A stretch of DNA of 64,000 nucleotides from Ornithodoros turicata (GCF_037126465.1 NC_088205.1:31727482-31791481); one strand, 5' to 3'. Positions 21,101 through 32,918 are shown, counted from the first letter of the stretch. Translations and numbers: made by a program. The notes: generated by a model from the sequence alone, not told the origin.

Positions 21101-21555
21101 GAGTTTTGCGTGGAGCATACAGCCGACGCGTGATCGCCTCCACGTGTGGAATCACTCCGACGAATATCTGCGCATACTGCGCCAGTGTAGAGACCAACTG
21201 TCATGTGCTCTTCGAATGCCGCATAGCCCGCATATTCTGGCAGCTAGTCAGGCGGCATACAAACATTATGTGCCCAATACCCCTTGACCGGAGATGTGCC
21301 AGCCAGCGGTACAGTGTGCTTGTGACGGCTTGTGGGGCCCAGGTCTTGTGGGGTGCCAGATGTAAGGCTGTGGCGCAGCGTAGGCGCGACGTCCCGATCT
21401 TCCTGCTTGTGAGATCTTTGCGGGTTCACGTCGTCAGCGTCCTCCAGAGGGAACTGTTTGCGCTAGGGGAGGATGGTTTTGTGCGCTGTTGGGGCCATCA
21501 CCCTTCTGTTCGCGCTATCGGCGGTCTCGTCACCATCACCGGCGTCCCGTCATAG
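18101..21555 (+). pseudogene. LINE ORF2: endonuclease and reverse transcriptase (frameshifted)
   Basis: The N-terminal part is an APE-type endonuclease (LRILTLNVQGF, LLLQEVHF, NIYAPA, GGDFNCV, RIDRFY, VSDHSAVLL). The RT includes GPDG, NWRPVTLLNCDYKLLSYILA, SLDQAKAFDRVEH, RQGCPLSPALFV and the catalytic AYADDV. The distal part has CAYCASVETNCHVLFEC, a zf-RVT-like Cys-His cluster. DYKLLS-type RT and the endonuclease point to the L1/Tx1 group. One extra base near 19547 breaks GPDG|LPAEFY. Further shifts occur near 20756, 20798 and 21170. The element is therefore immobile on its own. Confidence 0.8.
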
Positions 21556-21790
21556 GCGAATTCATATTTTGTACATATTTTTTTCACCATCCATATTTTT
21601 TCCCATCCATGATCATTTCCCATCCATGATCGCCACACGAAACATTGCCTCTCATTTGTTAATATCCGCAATTTGCATCGCCCTGTATCGTTGATCTTGT
21701 GTTGTGTATGTTATGTGTGTGTTATGCTTGTTGTATAGTACCATGTGAAATCCGTCTAGTAAATCTCTCCCACACAGACAAACAGTACGT

Positions 21791-23067
21791 AGTATCTTTT
21801 TTGTCTTAGAAAGGAAATGCCACTGCCGCATATATGCCTTTCAAAGTGGGCTCCCTTGACTTATTGGTACAGGGAGGTTTTCCACTTCTTTCTTTTTTAT
21901 TTAAACCGTGGCACCCATCCTACACTTGGGGAAACAGCAAGTGAAAAGCTGTTGCTGCTGCTGGTGGTGGTGGTGCATGGTGGTGACCTTTAATTTCTTT
22001 TTTTCTTAATATATCCCCCCGTGGTGGCTGAGGTTGAAAAAATGTCAGAAAAAGAAAAGGTGATTGCTACTGAAAATGTCTGCTCACTTCTGAAAAATAA
22101 TAATTCACTACATCAGCAGAAGAAAAAGATCCTATACTGCACCAGACTATCCAATTTCTTTACCTTATCGTTGTCCAATCGTTGTCCCTAGGATCAACTC
22201 ATCTGGAGTCTCATTTTGACACTTTCCGAACACATTGATCCTCTGGGAATCCCCAGGATGGCATTTCTGTCCTTGAGTGACATCCTCATGAGCGAGGGTG
22301 TGTATTGTCATCAAGCAGGAGAACGAGGGATGTTAGCGTGTTCTTGGGGATGGGACGAGAGTCTGTCGTCTGTCCGGGGACTTTTGACAGACAGGACAAA
22401 CACATGACTCGTGTATTTCGTGTGCGGGTGTGTGAGTTGTTTGTTTGTCCTGTCCCTCTAGTTGCTGCCCAGACTCGGGCTTTTCGCATCATGAAGTTTG
22501 CATCTATGCCACATTGTCGTGTGTCCTTCCCGTCCAGTGTTTTCGTTTCCCTCAATCTCAAGGCAATGTCAGCGTCGGACGCTACCATACTTCGCGCTTC
22601 AAACCTACAATTTTTCTTCTTCATCATCATCTCGCGCTATGTGTCTACGATGACGTGGTCGCGTTCGAATATCTGGAAGTGGGTCGGGCCGAGAACTCGT
22701 AAAGTCTCTCAACGGTAAGGCGAGTTTCCATTCTCTGGTTTCATATGGATACGTGAGACGTAGCGCGGCCGTGCGTTCTCACGACGCACTACCGCCAACG
22801 AACTTCGATCGGAGGATACCAAGGTAAGTTCACCTGCGCCTTTTTCCTATCATTTAATGGCGAATTCCATTGGGAGAGCAATTTTTGCACGGCGCTGGAT
22901 GGGGTTTCGTGCATGCTCCCAGCGGGGCCGCACGGGTTTGCTTTGTCAATGGAATGCTAGCATTCAAGATGCAATGCGCGCTCTGTGCATAGCGCGTGGC
23001 CCGCGTGCTTTCTCGGGTTTGCTTTGGCCACGTGGGGTTCAGTAAACTGCTTCGGAATGTCACAATA
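21791..23067. other. no recognisable gene
   Basis: Contains low-complexity GTGGTGGTGGT near 21965 and a longest frame at 22305-22718 with no domain and no codon-like pattern. A donor-like AACGGTAAGGCG near 22712 is not backed by a partner exon. Nothing else is supported. Confidence 0.35.
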
Positions 23068-23850
23068 TAATTGAACCTCTGTATGCAATAAGGGGATAAG
23101 TCGAAATATCCCCTTTTTAGTATTTTTGTTGCAATGACATCTACATACCACTATGTACCTGTGAAAGAAAATTTAGGACCGTATTGCAATTTATTGACTC
23201 GCTATAGGATGTTAAGAAACGGGAAATGCATGTGTGTCAGTGGGACGGACAGCCAGATCAGGCCCCTTTTCTACCCACGCATACAAATAGTGTAGCTTAA
23301 ATTTTGCCACGATTCGCAAATGAACTTCGACTTCCACTCGAAAAACATGTTCTTCCTACCTCACGTCACCGTGTCAGCGGAGCTACTGAGCGTTTATATA
23401 GGAAAAAAATGTGCACTATGCTAATAAGTCATATTTTGCTGGGCATACAGAACATTATTTTCAATATTGTGCTCTTTTAGCAGCACGATAATCACGATCT
23501 ATAGGCTGCACCACTGCAGAAAGGTAACTTCGCCCGTGCTGGCGTCACCTATGAAAGTCGGACTCGTGAAAACTGTTCTTTCCTGCACGAAAACCCTGTG
23601 CGTGCGGTGTTACATTAAAAAAGGGGATATGTCATGCTGCTGTGTTTTGTTCAATTTCTGTTAAGTCACACATCCAGAAACGATGTTAACGGAACACGCA
23701 TGTGCAGTAGACACATGCAAACATGTTACACACTTTGCATTTGCGTTATTCGAAGAAACATCAGCAATTACTTTCCCAAAGATTCACTTGCAGTTTTCTC
23801 GGTATGGGATTTTTCGACTTATCCCCTTATTGTATACAGAGGCTCAATTA
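23068..23850. mobile_element. TIR element (783 bp), unclassified
   Basis: The inverted ends TAATTGAACCTCTGTATGCA (left) and TAATTGAGCCTCTGTATACA (right, complement) continue through GGGGATAAGTCGAAA, about 45 bp in all. The interior has no transposase. The TSD is not clear. Confidence 0.7.
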
Positions 23851-24469
23851 CACACAGCGGGACGCAGCCGTTATTTCCACTGTTCAACAGACGCACGACC
23901 ACCTGCGCGACACATGAGTAAAGAGAAAAAGAAAAGAAAGCTCGAACATCACGGCCTCATTTATCGCGCGCATGCCACCTCTTCTCTGTCGTGTTCCGCT
24001 GAGGTAATCGCTGGGTCAAAACGAGTTGCTCCTCGGAAGCAAATTTTTTTTGCTTCTACTCCCCCAATGGAACATCCAACGCATGCCCCGCTCTGCCGAT
24101 GAAACAGTTTTTGCCCCTTCCCCGGGCAAACCTTTGACCCAGCTCTGCCAATTTCATTTTCAATTTAATTTCAATTCATTTCTTTTTTAGATGCCCGTGA
24201 ACAGCCGGTAAGGGCCAGGGTAACAGTGCACACTTAATCACTACAAACAATTAAAACAGAAAATAAGATGCCAAAGAAAGAAAAAAAAAGGAATGCGCCA
24301 TATATATCCTTCACAAATTCCAGCGACAAAAACATCGGCTGTTGTTTGGAATGTTCCTTGCAGGCGAGTGTCATCAGCGATAAAATGAGTGTTTTTGGCC
24401 ACTGCCAGTACATACCTACGCGAGGAATATATGAAACAATGCACTCTCTATATAAGTTGTATATATATA

Positions 24470-24817
24470 CAGGGTGTGTGCTATAAAAGGTCTGACGCGA
24501 TACCTACTTGACGGACAGCCTTCCGCTGCCGCACAGTGAAGAATATTGTTCGTAGATTTCTCTGGCATAAATTCTGCACGGTGTGGCAGCGGAACTCTGT
24601 CCGTCAAGTAGTTATCGCGTCAGAAGCGAAAATGTGACTGACCTTTTATAGCACACACCTACTTGACGGACAGCCTTCCGCTGCCGCACAGTGAAGAATA
24701 TTGTTCGTAGATTTCTCTGGCATAAATTCTGCACGGTGTGGCAGCGGAACTCTGTCCGTCAAGTAGTTATCGCGTCAGAAGCGAAAATGTGACTGACCTT
24801 TTATAGCACACACCCTG
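24470..24817. mobile_element. mariner-like MITE with an internal tandem duplication
   Basis: The ends are CAGGGTGTGTGCTATAAAAG flanked by TA on both sides (24468-24469, 24818-24819). The interior contains two copies of a 155-bp unit (24503-24657 and 24658-24812) that is itself a hairpin: ACTTGACGGACAG...CTGTCCGTCAAGT around a CTGCACGG/GAATATT loop. The TA target fits Tc1/mariner; the long hairpin is MITE-like. Confidence 0.8.
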
Positions 24818-24819
24818 TA

Positions 24820-26245
24820 TAATAGTGTAATCTGCCGGCGCTCCCATGGGGGGACAACTGTTTACATGCATTTTGAGACATTTGAGTCGCAAAGTTGCAA
24901 GGTGATTGGACGAAAAAGAAAACCAGGTTCAGCCCGGCATTCCTTTTGAATGCCTCAACGGCGGTCCCAGGGAGGGCATTCCACCAAAACGTCTATTCGA
25001 ATCAACTACCCCGCCACCGTCGGAAAATTGTTTTTTTTTATTTGCTTTGCCAGCGTGCAAGACATGCTAGCAAACGACAAAACCATTATTTTCATACGCA
25101 GGGATCTGGAAAACTGCAGCAAATTTGTTGGATTTGTGTATTGCAATCAATTGCTAGACTGTTACTGTAGGAAATGACATCATTTTGGTCCAGATATCGG
25201 GGCCGTGTGTGCTGAGAGAAGCGATTTTGTTGCATCTCCCATAGACTCCCGTGTATTGAAAATTTGACAAACTTTAATTCTCCAAAAATCAGTGGATTGC
25301 TTCAGACCTTGAAAAGTGTGTCATTCCCTAAATAAATTCGAAAGGAACACGGCTGTACCTGTTTCGTGTAGAAATTTAGCGAGGCTTAGAGAACCCTGTG
25401 AACAAAACTTCACCATAAACTTTCTTAAGAAGTGAGTCCGCCTTAAGTGATCAATGTACTTACCGAAACATATCTTGAACCGTATGATTTGCCTATTTTT
25501 GTCATATGGCCATGGCCCCAGTGGGTTGACAATGTGACAGACTGCCTAAACCTGTGCTCAATTCCTTAGGCAGCAATATGATTCCGCAGAGCAGCCTATT
25601 ATCGAAATTTTATTTACGAGAGCGTTACAAATACGGAGTGTGGCGAAGTTTCTCAAATATTGTAATGACGTAATATGACATAACCTCGTGACGTCAGCTG
25701 CACAAAGCTAGGCTGTGCGTGCGCCTGCTGTGCACAGGCCAGTTTTGCTAGGCTACATGTCAAAATGCTGCAGGCAGCATATGGTGTGCTGTCATGTAAT
25801 GTTGGAAAATGTTTTGGGATTTTCCCACACTCTAAAAGCAGAACTAGCCAACCATTAACCCCGAATGACATCGTTCTGTCCCGTGATTTGCTGAACATGA
25901 GACACGTACGCCTTTTTGTGACACAACCCACTTCTGTGTGGCCAACAACGGCGAGTCGATCCTGCCATTACCCCCACCCCCTTGTGACACAAGAACGGAA
26001 AGCCGGTCTCGTCACCACCCCAATCTTGTGACACTTATGCAATTGTGTTAACTGTCACAAAAAGGCGCGCGCCCCGTGCTCACAAGTCAGTAGTGATGAC
26101 TGCATCATGTTGGAAATGGTTTGCCTTCAGCGTGTCATGCGATGAAGTTGAGTGCAATACCCCCACACCCATCCCAAAGATAACACACCAGATACACCCC
26201 CACACAGCAATAGATATCTACTAAACAAAGCCAGAAGATACGGCC
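24820..26245. other. no recognisable gene
   Basis: No domain-bearing frame, splice pair or inverted end was recognised. Confidence 0.35.
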
Positions 26246-26253
26246 GTCCCAAC

Positions 26254-26754
26254 TAGAGATGCAAAATTTCCGGAAATTTTGAATCGCTCGAAAAAAACCG
26301 TTTTTTTCCGAAAAATTGGAAAAAATGGAAACAAACTGGTTACTGCTGAACCGAAGCATAGCCGACCAAGGCACAGCGTACAATGAGCTAGAAACTGTAG
26401 TAGTGTTCACCCTCTAGGCATAAATGCAGAGCAGACCATCCCATGAGACTGCTGTCTACTCAGCGATAGGTAATTGGAACAACCCGTCCACTCCGACCAG
26501 AACTCCGACATTATGTGAACGCGATGGCGATCGCTTGGAGCAGCCAGACAGAGCTCTAAGTTGGTGGTTGTTGGGGATTAGAGGCACCTAAGGCACTGTT
26601 GGCGGGTTGGAACGCATCGAAGGCACGAAAATTTACATTTTTGAATTTTGTCGCCTGGAAATTTTGGGCAATTTTTCCGGAGACGAGGAAAAAATCAAAA
26701 GAAACTGTTTCTTTCCCCAAAATTTTCGGTTTTTTCCGGGGCTTCGCATCTCTA
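26254..26754. mobile_element. hAT MITE, 501 bp (TAGAGATGC ends)
   Basis: The terminal repeats TAGAGATGC(A/G)AA extend imperfectly through CCGGAAA-rich subterminal DNA. The perfect 8-bp TSD GTCCCAAC is at 26246-26253 and 26755-26762. Confidence 0.9.
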
Positions 26755-26907
26755 GTCCCAACACCCCCGTGAGCTGAAAACCTTGCGCAAACACCACAAT
26801 CGACAACATCTGTTTTGCCTTGTACTGCTCCTTTAATAAGAAATAATTGCCTCACCAACAAATGTATATGCAAACATATATAGGCTTGGAGCGACTAAAC
26901 GATCGAC

Positions 26908-27081
26908 ATGCTGTCGGAGAGCAACGACGAAAGTGATGAGTCCGCTGAAGCTCAAGTCATCAGCGAAAGTGACGACTGGAACGGCAGCGATACGTCCTCC
27001 GGAAGTGATGACTCGTACGAAACTGACGAAATGTATCGTGCCAGGAAGCTGTATCCCATCAAGAAGGCGACCCTTCAACAG
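26908..27081 (+). CDS. putative first exon, acidic N-terminus
   Basis: The ATG at 26908 follows a TATA-like CATATATAGG about 25-30 bases upstream, so any 5' UTR would be very short. It encodes 58 residues: an Asp/Ser/Glu-rich stretch (ESNDESDESAE, SDDSYETDE) then basic RARKLYPIKKATLQQ. It ends in phase 0 at a good donor CAACAG|GTGAGC. No downstream exon was identified, and the TIR-bounded unit at 27184 begins shortly after. It may be a host gene or the N-terminal exon of a transposon gene. I do not recognise the protein. Confidence 0.35.
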
Positions 27082-27995
27082 GTGAGCACCAAGGCCAGAG
27101 CTGCCGTCGCCGTAGAACGCTCATTTCAGCTTATACAGCTCTACTATAGTTCTACACTGAAAAAGCCAAGGAAGCAAGAGCCGCCATGACCTAGGACTGA
27201 AACCGTAACGGTACCGAAAACCGCTTGGAACCCAAATTTCTTCCAGAACCGTAACCAGAACGTAACCGCAATTCACCATCGGCAATTAACCGAAACCGTA
27301 AGCTGAACCGAAAAATGTGATTTCGGTTACCGATTCATATGAATCGGTTCAAGCGTGAACGCGAACAACTTTGGATGCGGTATTTGTATCGCTTCGCAAC
27401 TCTGATTAGTGGTGTTGTGCGTGCTTCTGTTGAAGTAGATCTCTTCGTCACATGTTTTTCATTCAGGAGTTATGTAGACAACATATTGATAAGTTAACTG
27501 GTCGCCCGTCTTGGAGAGTTCGTGTACTACCGAGGCGTACAGCACTTTCCTTGAGGCTTTTAAAGGCGTGTATGACAGACATTTTCCGACCACGTCTGCG
27601 AGACCACCTCGCCGCTGCCGTAAACCATGGATGACATCGGAAGTTCTTGCGATAGTTAGAGAAAAGAATAGGTTGTTCAAGCAATTTTTGAATAATCGTA
27701 ATCCAGATACATTTGCTCTATTCAAACGGTGAAGAAATCGCACATCACACTTAGTAAAGCGTGCAAGAATAATACTATCACAATATATTCCACAATTCCG
27801 CAGGTAATTCGGCAGCAGTGTGGAAGGTCATAAACCGCATTATGAAGCCACACCACGATAATTGTGACGTGATCGTTAACGGGAACGTGGTCCTTTCTGG
27901 TGATGCACTATGTGATGAATTTTGACAGCTACTTTATAAATCTCACATCTAGACCGCCTCAGCCCAGGTGAATCGCCCACCCCATCACCATCCAA

Positions 27996-28000
<5 letters not shown>

Positions 28001-28026
<26 letters not shown>
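28001..28026. repeat. (GT)n microsatellite
   Basis: Thirteen uninterrupted GT units inside the LINE remnant. Confidence 0.9.
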
Positions 28027-29920
28027 CACATCTAGAGCGTCGGGGCAGTACCGCTTGCGGTGCTGTTACGGGAAGATCTTTTCTTGATCTAGAGCGAAAT
28101 TGACAGCTGAACAGCTCCATAACGCTTGCAGTTACGTTAAAGACTCCATCCCAGAAAGTTTACTACCCCTCCCCGTATCGGAAAGTGAAGTGTGCTCTGT
28201 TTATGCGAATATCAAACAAAGTAAATCGCGTGACTGCAATAACATAGAGATTGCACCTGTTAAATCTGTTATTGATATTGTTGCGCCCGTCCTGGTGCAC
28301 ATATACAATCTTGCGTTCATAACCGGAATCTTTCCCACTGAGATGCAATGGGCAAAAATCGTAGTCCTGAGTAAGGAAGGAGACAAAAACCAATTTAAGA
28401 ACTAGAGGCCGATATCCATTTTACCAGTTTTTTCAAAAGGCCTCGAAGCATTGCTGCATAATCGCCTCGAAAAGTTTTTCACGAAGCATTCTTTTATCAA
28501 TGATCATCAATTTGGTTTCAGGAAGTTCTGCTCTACGGAACTTGCCTTGCTTGCGCAAAAATAGCTATTAATTCATAACTTTGAAGAAGGGTTGTTTACA
28601 CTAGGGGTTTATTTAGATTTTTCCAAAGCTTTTGATTTTATTGATCATTCTCTACTGTTGCTAAAACTACAATACTATGGAATTCGCGGTGTCGTTCTTT
28701 CTTTGTTATCGTCATACTTGTCAAATCGCACTCAGTATGTTTCGATGGGCAACCATTCTTCTACCGCCCGGAAAGTAGCCTCGGGTGTCCCACAGGGCAG
28801 CATCCTAGGACAGCTGCTATTTAATATATATATTAATGATATCGTAAATGCCACTGGGGTCGGAGATTTCTACATCTACGATGATACAACGATATATTTT
28901 TCAGGGACGAATTTAGCTACGGTAGTGGATAGTGCAAATGTTGCTCTCTGTGCTATAAATGAGTGGGCAGTAAACAACCGTCTTCTAATAAATAGAAAGC
29001 GGTATTATATAAAGCAAAAAACAAACCCATGCACTGCACGGTAGATGTAGTACTGGGAAATCAGCAAATAGATGTTGTGGATTCCGTAAAAGTCTTGGGT
29101 GTTGTTTTCTCTGCTGACCTATCCTGGACTAAACAGGTTGACTTAGTTCGCGGTATCTTGTCTAGGGATCGACTTCTTTTCCCTGTGCAGGTGAAACTTT
29201 TGATATATCGGTCCCTTATTCACTCCGTTCTCTGTTACTATAACCTCGTGTGGTGTTCTACTGGTTTGGTTAACTTAAAAAAGATACTGATATTACAAAA
29301 GAGAGCCGTTAGGATTATAGAAGGTGTCTCCGTTTACACACACGCTGAGCCCCTATTTGAGAAGCTAAGGATTATGAAAATTGACATAGTCTCTAATTAC
29401 ACTCTCGTTAGGTCGTACCTAAGGGCCCTTCGCTTAAACAATAGCAGATGGTTGTCGCTGTGCAACCTTGACAGAACTACCAGTCGGCAGACACGCCAAT
29501 CACATCTGTGGCAGGTATATACCATCAATAAGAACAAATTACGCCAAACAATCCTTAACTTACAGACTTACCATTGTTCTAAATAGCTTCTTGAATTCTA
29601 GTATTGATATTTCACAAATGTCCTCAGGAAATCTCAGAAATATGTTTTCAAGTCAACTGAATTGACAACCTTGCTTTTTGTCGTTCTGCATGTGTGTAAT
29701 ATTATTCCTTTTCTTTTTTTCTAAGTGAATTTCATTGATAGCCTTGTATCGGTTATCTCTACTGTGCATGTTGTATCATGGCTTTCATATATTTGCCTGT
29801 ATTATTTTCTCTTGTTTGATTCCGCTGTTGTCGGCACCAAATGTAGGGTGGTACCGCCCTAGTGAAGCGGCTTCTGCTGCTTTTTGGCGTACCACCTTGT
29901 TTTGTGTTTGACACAAACAG

Positions 29921-29962
29921 AAATAAATGAAATGAAATGAAATTGAAATGAAATGAAATGAC
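29921..29962 (+). repeat. (TGAAA)n 3' tail of the LINE
   Basis: A run of ATGAAATGAAATGAAATTG-like units directly follows AGAAATAA. It marks the 3' end and plus orientation of the retrotransposon. Confidence 0.8.
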
Positions 29963-30257
29963 ATACGACCTTATGCGCTTGAACCCATAATCGGATGACA
30001 TGTATTGCGTACGTTCCGTTTGTTTCCACGTCTGTTTGCTTAACCGCACGCGCTTCTTGTTGCCTAGCTTGTTAAAAATTTCATAATGCCGGAACTTTAT
30101 CAACTTGCCAGCATTGTCCTAGCAGTGCCGGCAACGCCTTGTAAGCGTAGAAAGGGCATTTTCCAATCTAAAGTTCATTATGTCCCCACAAAGAAGAAAC
30201 AGCTGTCTGAAGACACTCTAGAAGACATAGCGATGGTCCGTTATAACCTGCCGTATA

Positions 30258-30429
30258 CAGTGAACCCTCGTTAATATGACCCCCGATAATCTGACATACG
30301 CGCTTTACGACCATACACCTGGGGCACAATGCAGTGAAACCTCTGCAAATCCCCCCGTTGATATGACAATTCCGCATTATGACCAAAATTTTCGGGAACG
30401 ACCATGGTCATAATAACGAGGGTTCACTG
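30258..30429. mobile_element. pogo/Tigger-like MITE (172 bp)
   Basis: The ends CAGTGAACCCTCGTTAATAT and its near-complement (…ATAACGAGGGTTCACTG) are preceded by TA on the left (TG on the right). The CAGT(C/G)(G/A)ACCC start is similar to the larger element at 40915-41823. Confidence 0.7.
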
Positions 30430-31090
30430 TGTGTAGAACGATGCATGTGCCTGCTCTGACATCTATTACAAAACTATGTTTTCTTGCATAGATATGATGC
30501 ACTTCTCCTCACGGTAAAAGGGAAACAGTTCAAGACGTCTTCCTAATATATACTTGCAGGGCAATCCTGCTAGGCTTTTCGAATAAAATTCCGTGCAACA
30601 GATAAATATGTTCACTTTTACCCGTTTGCACTTTGTAGCTCATTTTGCGACATCCACGCAGCCTGCATGCATCATAGAGAAAACTGAAAAAGATACCGGT
30701 TCAACTGTTCGGTTACCGCTTACCGGTAACGGCAAATATTAAAACGGCGGATCCCGTAACCGCTTTCAGAGTTCTGACACCGAACCGTAACCGAACCGAT
30801 ATTCGTTTCGGTTTCAGTCCCTGGTCATGGCAGGCTACCGCCACGTGAACATACAAACCGCGACCAAGGGCAGACAGTAATACTCGTATTTTGTATTATA
30901 ATACAAAGACATAATAATTTCCAGAAATCAGTATTATACTACTCATACGGAAGGATGTGATTTTGAGATTTAATACTTCTATGTATTACACGAGCACATA
31001 GAAAGAAGAAATCTACTCATACACTTCTGGTAGAGGTACGTTCACACTAGATCAGTGAAGGCCGCGAAAGTCGCGAATGACGGAGATGCC

Positions 31091-31409
31091 ACCAGCTCCG
31101 GTGGCGCAGCGGTAACGCGTGCGCTTGGAGACTGGGAGGCCCGCGGTTCGAATCCGCGGGCCGGCTGTGCCGTCTGGGGTTTTTCCTGGGTTTCCCTCAG
31201 ATGTGTAATAGGCGTATGCCGGCACAGTTCCCCTGAAGTCGGCCCATGGACGCAGCTATCCTCCCCCCGAGTGGATTCCGCTCGGTCTTCCACTTCACCC
31301 TTTCCTCTCCTCCTCTCCACCACCTTTCCCTTCCCGAGAAACATGCCGCCTAATCAGGCAGGCAGACCTCTCGGGTTCCTCCCAACGACACTCCTCCTCC
31401 TCCTCCTCC
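31091..31409 (+). mobile_element. tRNA-derived SINE (Ruka-like), copy 1
   Basis: The head has an A-box-like TGGCGCAGCGGTAACGCG and B box GGTTCGAATCC, which are RNA polymerase III promoter elements. A body with TTTTTCCTGGGTTTCCCTCA and a (CTC)n tail follow. The perfect 12-bp TSD GACGGAGATGCC is at 31079-31090 and 31410-31421. The family name is by resemblance to the tick SINE Ruka, not by a database match. Confidence 0.85.
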
Positions 31410-31421
31410 TCCGACGGAGAT

Positions 31422-31630
31422 GCCGGTGAACTTGTCACGTTCACACAGCAATCCGCGAATCCCGCGGACGTCGCGAACGTGCCGAAAGCCGCGACGCGAG
31501 AGTTGAGGAGATTGCTTCTACTTTTGCCGGGGGGGAAGTCGCGAGTCTGGACCAATCAGCGCGCTCCACGAGCGAGGATGCTGGGAAGGGAGAGCAGCGG
31601 CGTAAACAACAAACATGGCGGACGCGTAAC
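31422..31630 (+). promoter_or_regulatory. CpG-rich promoter-like region
   Basis: A dense run of CpG dinucleotides, a CCAAT box in GACCAATCAGCGCG (near 31550), and a downstream ATG in good context (AACATGGCGG at about 31615) followed by GC|GTAACC, a possible donor. The X MITE inserts immediately after. It would suit a host gene start, but the open frame is only four codons unless spliced. Confidence 0.35.
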
Positions 31631-31634
31631 CTGG

Positions 31635-32918
31635 CAGGCATGGAGGAAGGAAACACAGGGAGCGGCTCTTCCCTCCAGACTAGCGTAGCCACCCTCTAGT
31701 GGTCGCTCGAGTCAAAATCGCCATTGCTTCCTGTCCACCACGTGATCCCCTCTAAAGTTTCGGTTTTGCAAGGCTTTGTTTCTCGCGCTGCTCTCCGTAT
31801 GATTTTGCTTCTTGGAAGCAATTTATGGTGAAAATGTGAGCACCGCCGTAGAAGCGACGTATGGTAATGTGTTCCTGTCCCGGCTGCGGCTCTCGTTGAA
31901 CTGAAAGAAGCTCCACGGGAGCGCGTTTTGTTCGTAAGTACACGGTATAACTTGCTTTAGTCGCCCGTGTGTCTTCGAGACATCTTGAATTCTTCATTTG
32001 GGACCTCAAACTCTGCCGCAGATTCATTTCATATCTTCTGTTCTTGTACAAATCTGATTATTGGAACGGCATTCTCAACCACTTAGTCAAGAAAAGTACA
32101 TACGTTGGAAGTAACCGTTGCCACACGTGATGTTTCCGGTCCCGCGTACTCCTTTTGCGTTCCGCACACTGACTGGTCTTCTAATGGAACAGTAAACATT
32201 GGTAACACACAGAAATAAAGTGCAAGCACGCGTTCAACGTAACACTGCCATCTGAACTGCAACACAACTACAGCTCGCGTCGTCTGCTTTGCTGGAGCCA
32301 TGCTGTCTGGAGGGTCACGTGAGCGGTCACGTGGTAGACAGGAGCATCCCAGAATGCAATGCGACGTCGGCTACGCTCGTCCCGGTAGAAAACTGTCGGA
32401 GGGGCCGCTCCTTGTGTTTCCTTCCTCCATGCTGGCAGGTCCCCCAAACTCACCTCGGAAAAGCGTGCAACGAAGAAGGCCGCCACTAGATACCCCACTG
32501 TTGCCGTTCCAGATCACTTCAGCGCGCCAAGTTTAGCAGCAAAATGTTTTTGTTGTTTCTGCGAATGAATCTAGTCTTTATATGTCCAAATAAAACGCGT
32601 ACATGTATAACAACTTTCTGTGTCGTGTTTCACTTTTTGGTCCCGTTTTTAAACGTGTTGAGCGATCGGAAGGATCTAGTGCACGGCTGCGTGCATCACA
32701 TAGCGTACCTGTCGTACCAGGCGCCGCAGGCGCAGTCGTCCATTTCTCCTTCGGTGACTTGGCCTGGCTTGGATTGTGCTTCAACTGAATCTTTAGCGCG
32801 CTACAATCCAACGCAAGCCAACGTCTGGTAACAATGGGGTATCTAAGGGCGGCCTCCGGCTTTGCACGCATCGGGATAGGAACAAATACATGGGAAAATG
32901 GCGACCTTGGGGGACCTG
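31635..32918 (-). mobile_element. hAT-type MITE 'X', copy 2, interrupted by MITE-A
   Basis: An inverted copy of 2908-3375. The ends CAGG|TCCCCCAA and TTGGGGGACCTG are flanked by the perfect TSD TAACCTGG (31627-31634 and 32919-32926). The MITE at 31639-32431 inserted after the first four bases, so the left end is split: CAGG (31635-31638) and the rest from 32432. Confidence 0.9.
31639..32431. mobile_element. MITE-A copy 1 (793 bp), CATGG ends
   Basis: The inverted ends CATGGAGGAAGGAAACACA (left) and its complement (right) have the perfect 8-bp TSD CTGGCAGG at 31631-31638 and 32432-32439. A second copy with its own TSD is at 39744-40537. It encodes no transposase. Both 8-bp TSD and a CATG start would fit P-type elements as well as hAT. 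Confidence 0.9.

Larger units (their letters stand above)
16665..21790 (+). mobile_element. Tx1/L1-like non-LTR retrotransposon
   Basis: A nearly full-length LINE with a 5' leader, ORF1 (16820-18094), ORF2 (18101-21555, frameshifted) and a short 3' UTR (to about 21790) with a GT/AT-rich tail. The boundaries are approximate because no TSD was identified. Confidence 0.75.
27511..29963 (+). pseudogene. jockey/CR1-like LINE ORF2 (5'-truncated, interrupted)
   Basis: An ORF2 fragment lacking the endonuclease. Before RT is the typical RRCRKPWMTSEVLAIVREKN linker (about 27610-27660). The RT includes RPISILPVFSK, YLDFSKAFDFIDHSLLL, YLSNRTQYV, ASGVPQGSILGQLLFNIYIND and a catalytic box reading DFYIYDDTTIY instead of the usual (F/Y)ADDT. 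After RT come VKVLGVVFSADLSW and LILQKRAVRII. Stops or frame changes occur near 27731, 28404, 28563 and 29030. A (TG)n run interrupts at 28001-28026. The element ends with a TGAAA-repeat tail, a known style for this group. Confidence 0.8.
27184..30830. mobile_element. TIR-bounded unit rich in CCGTAACCGAACC repeats
   Basis: The inverted ends are CCATGACC-(t/ag)-GGACTGAAACCG. The first and last ~150 bp contain many copies of GAACCGTAACCG-type motifs in opposite orientation. Inside are a truncated LINE (27.5-29.96 kb) and a pogo-like MITE (30258-30429). A direct TSD is not obvious, so this may be one element with nested insertions or two related termini. Confidence 0.5.

Noticed and set aside
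22305..22718. 137-codon open frame
   Set aside because: No motif, both strands open, no splice or promoter support.
27452..27634. Plus-strand frame starting MFFIQELCRQ
   Set aside because: It overlaps the LINE linker frame at 27511-27732, which carries the RRCRKPW motif; this one is the shadow frame.
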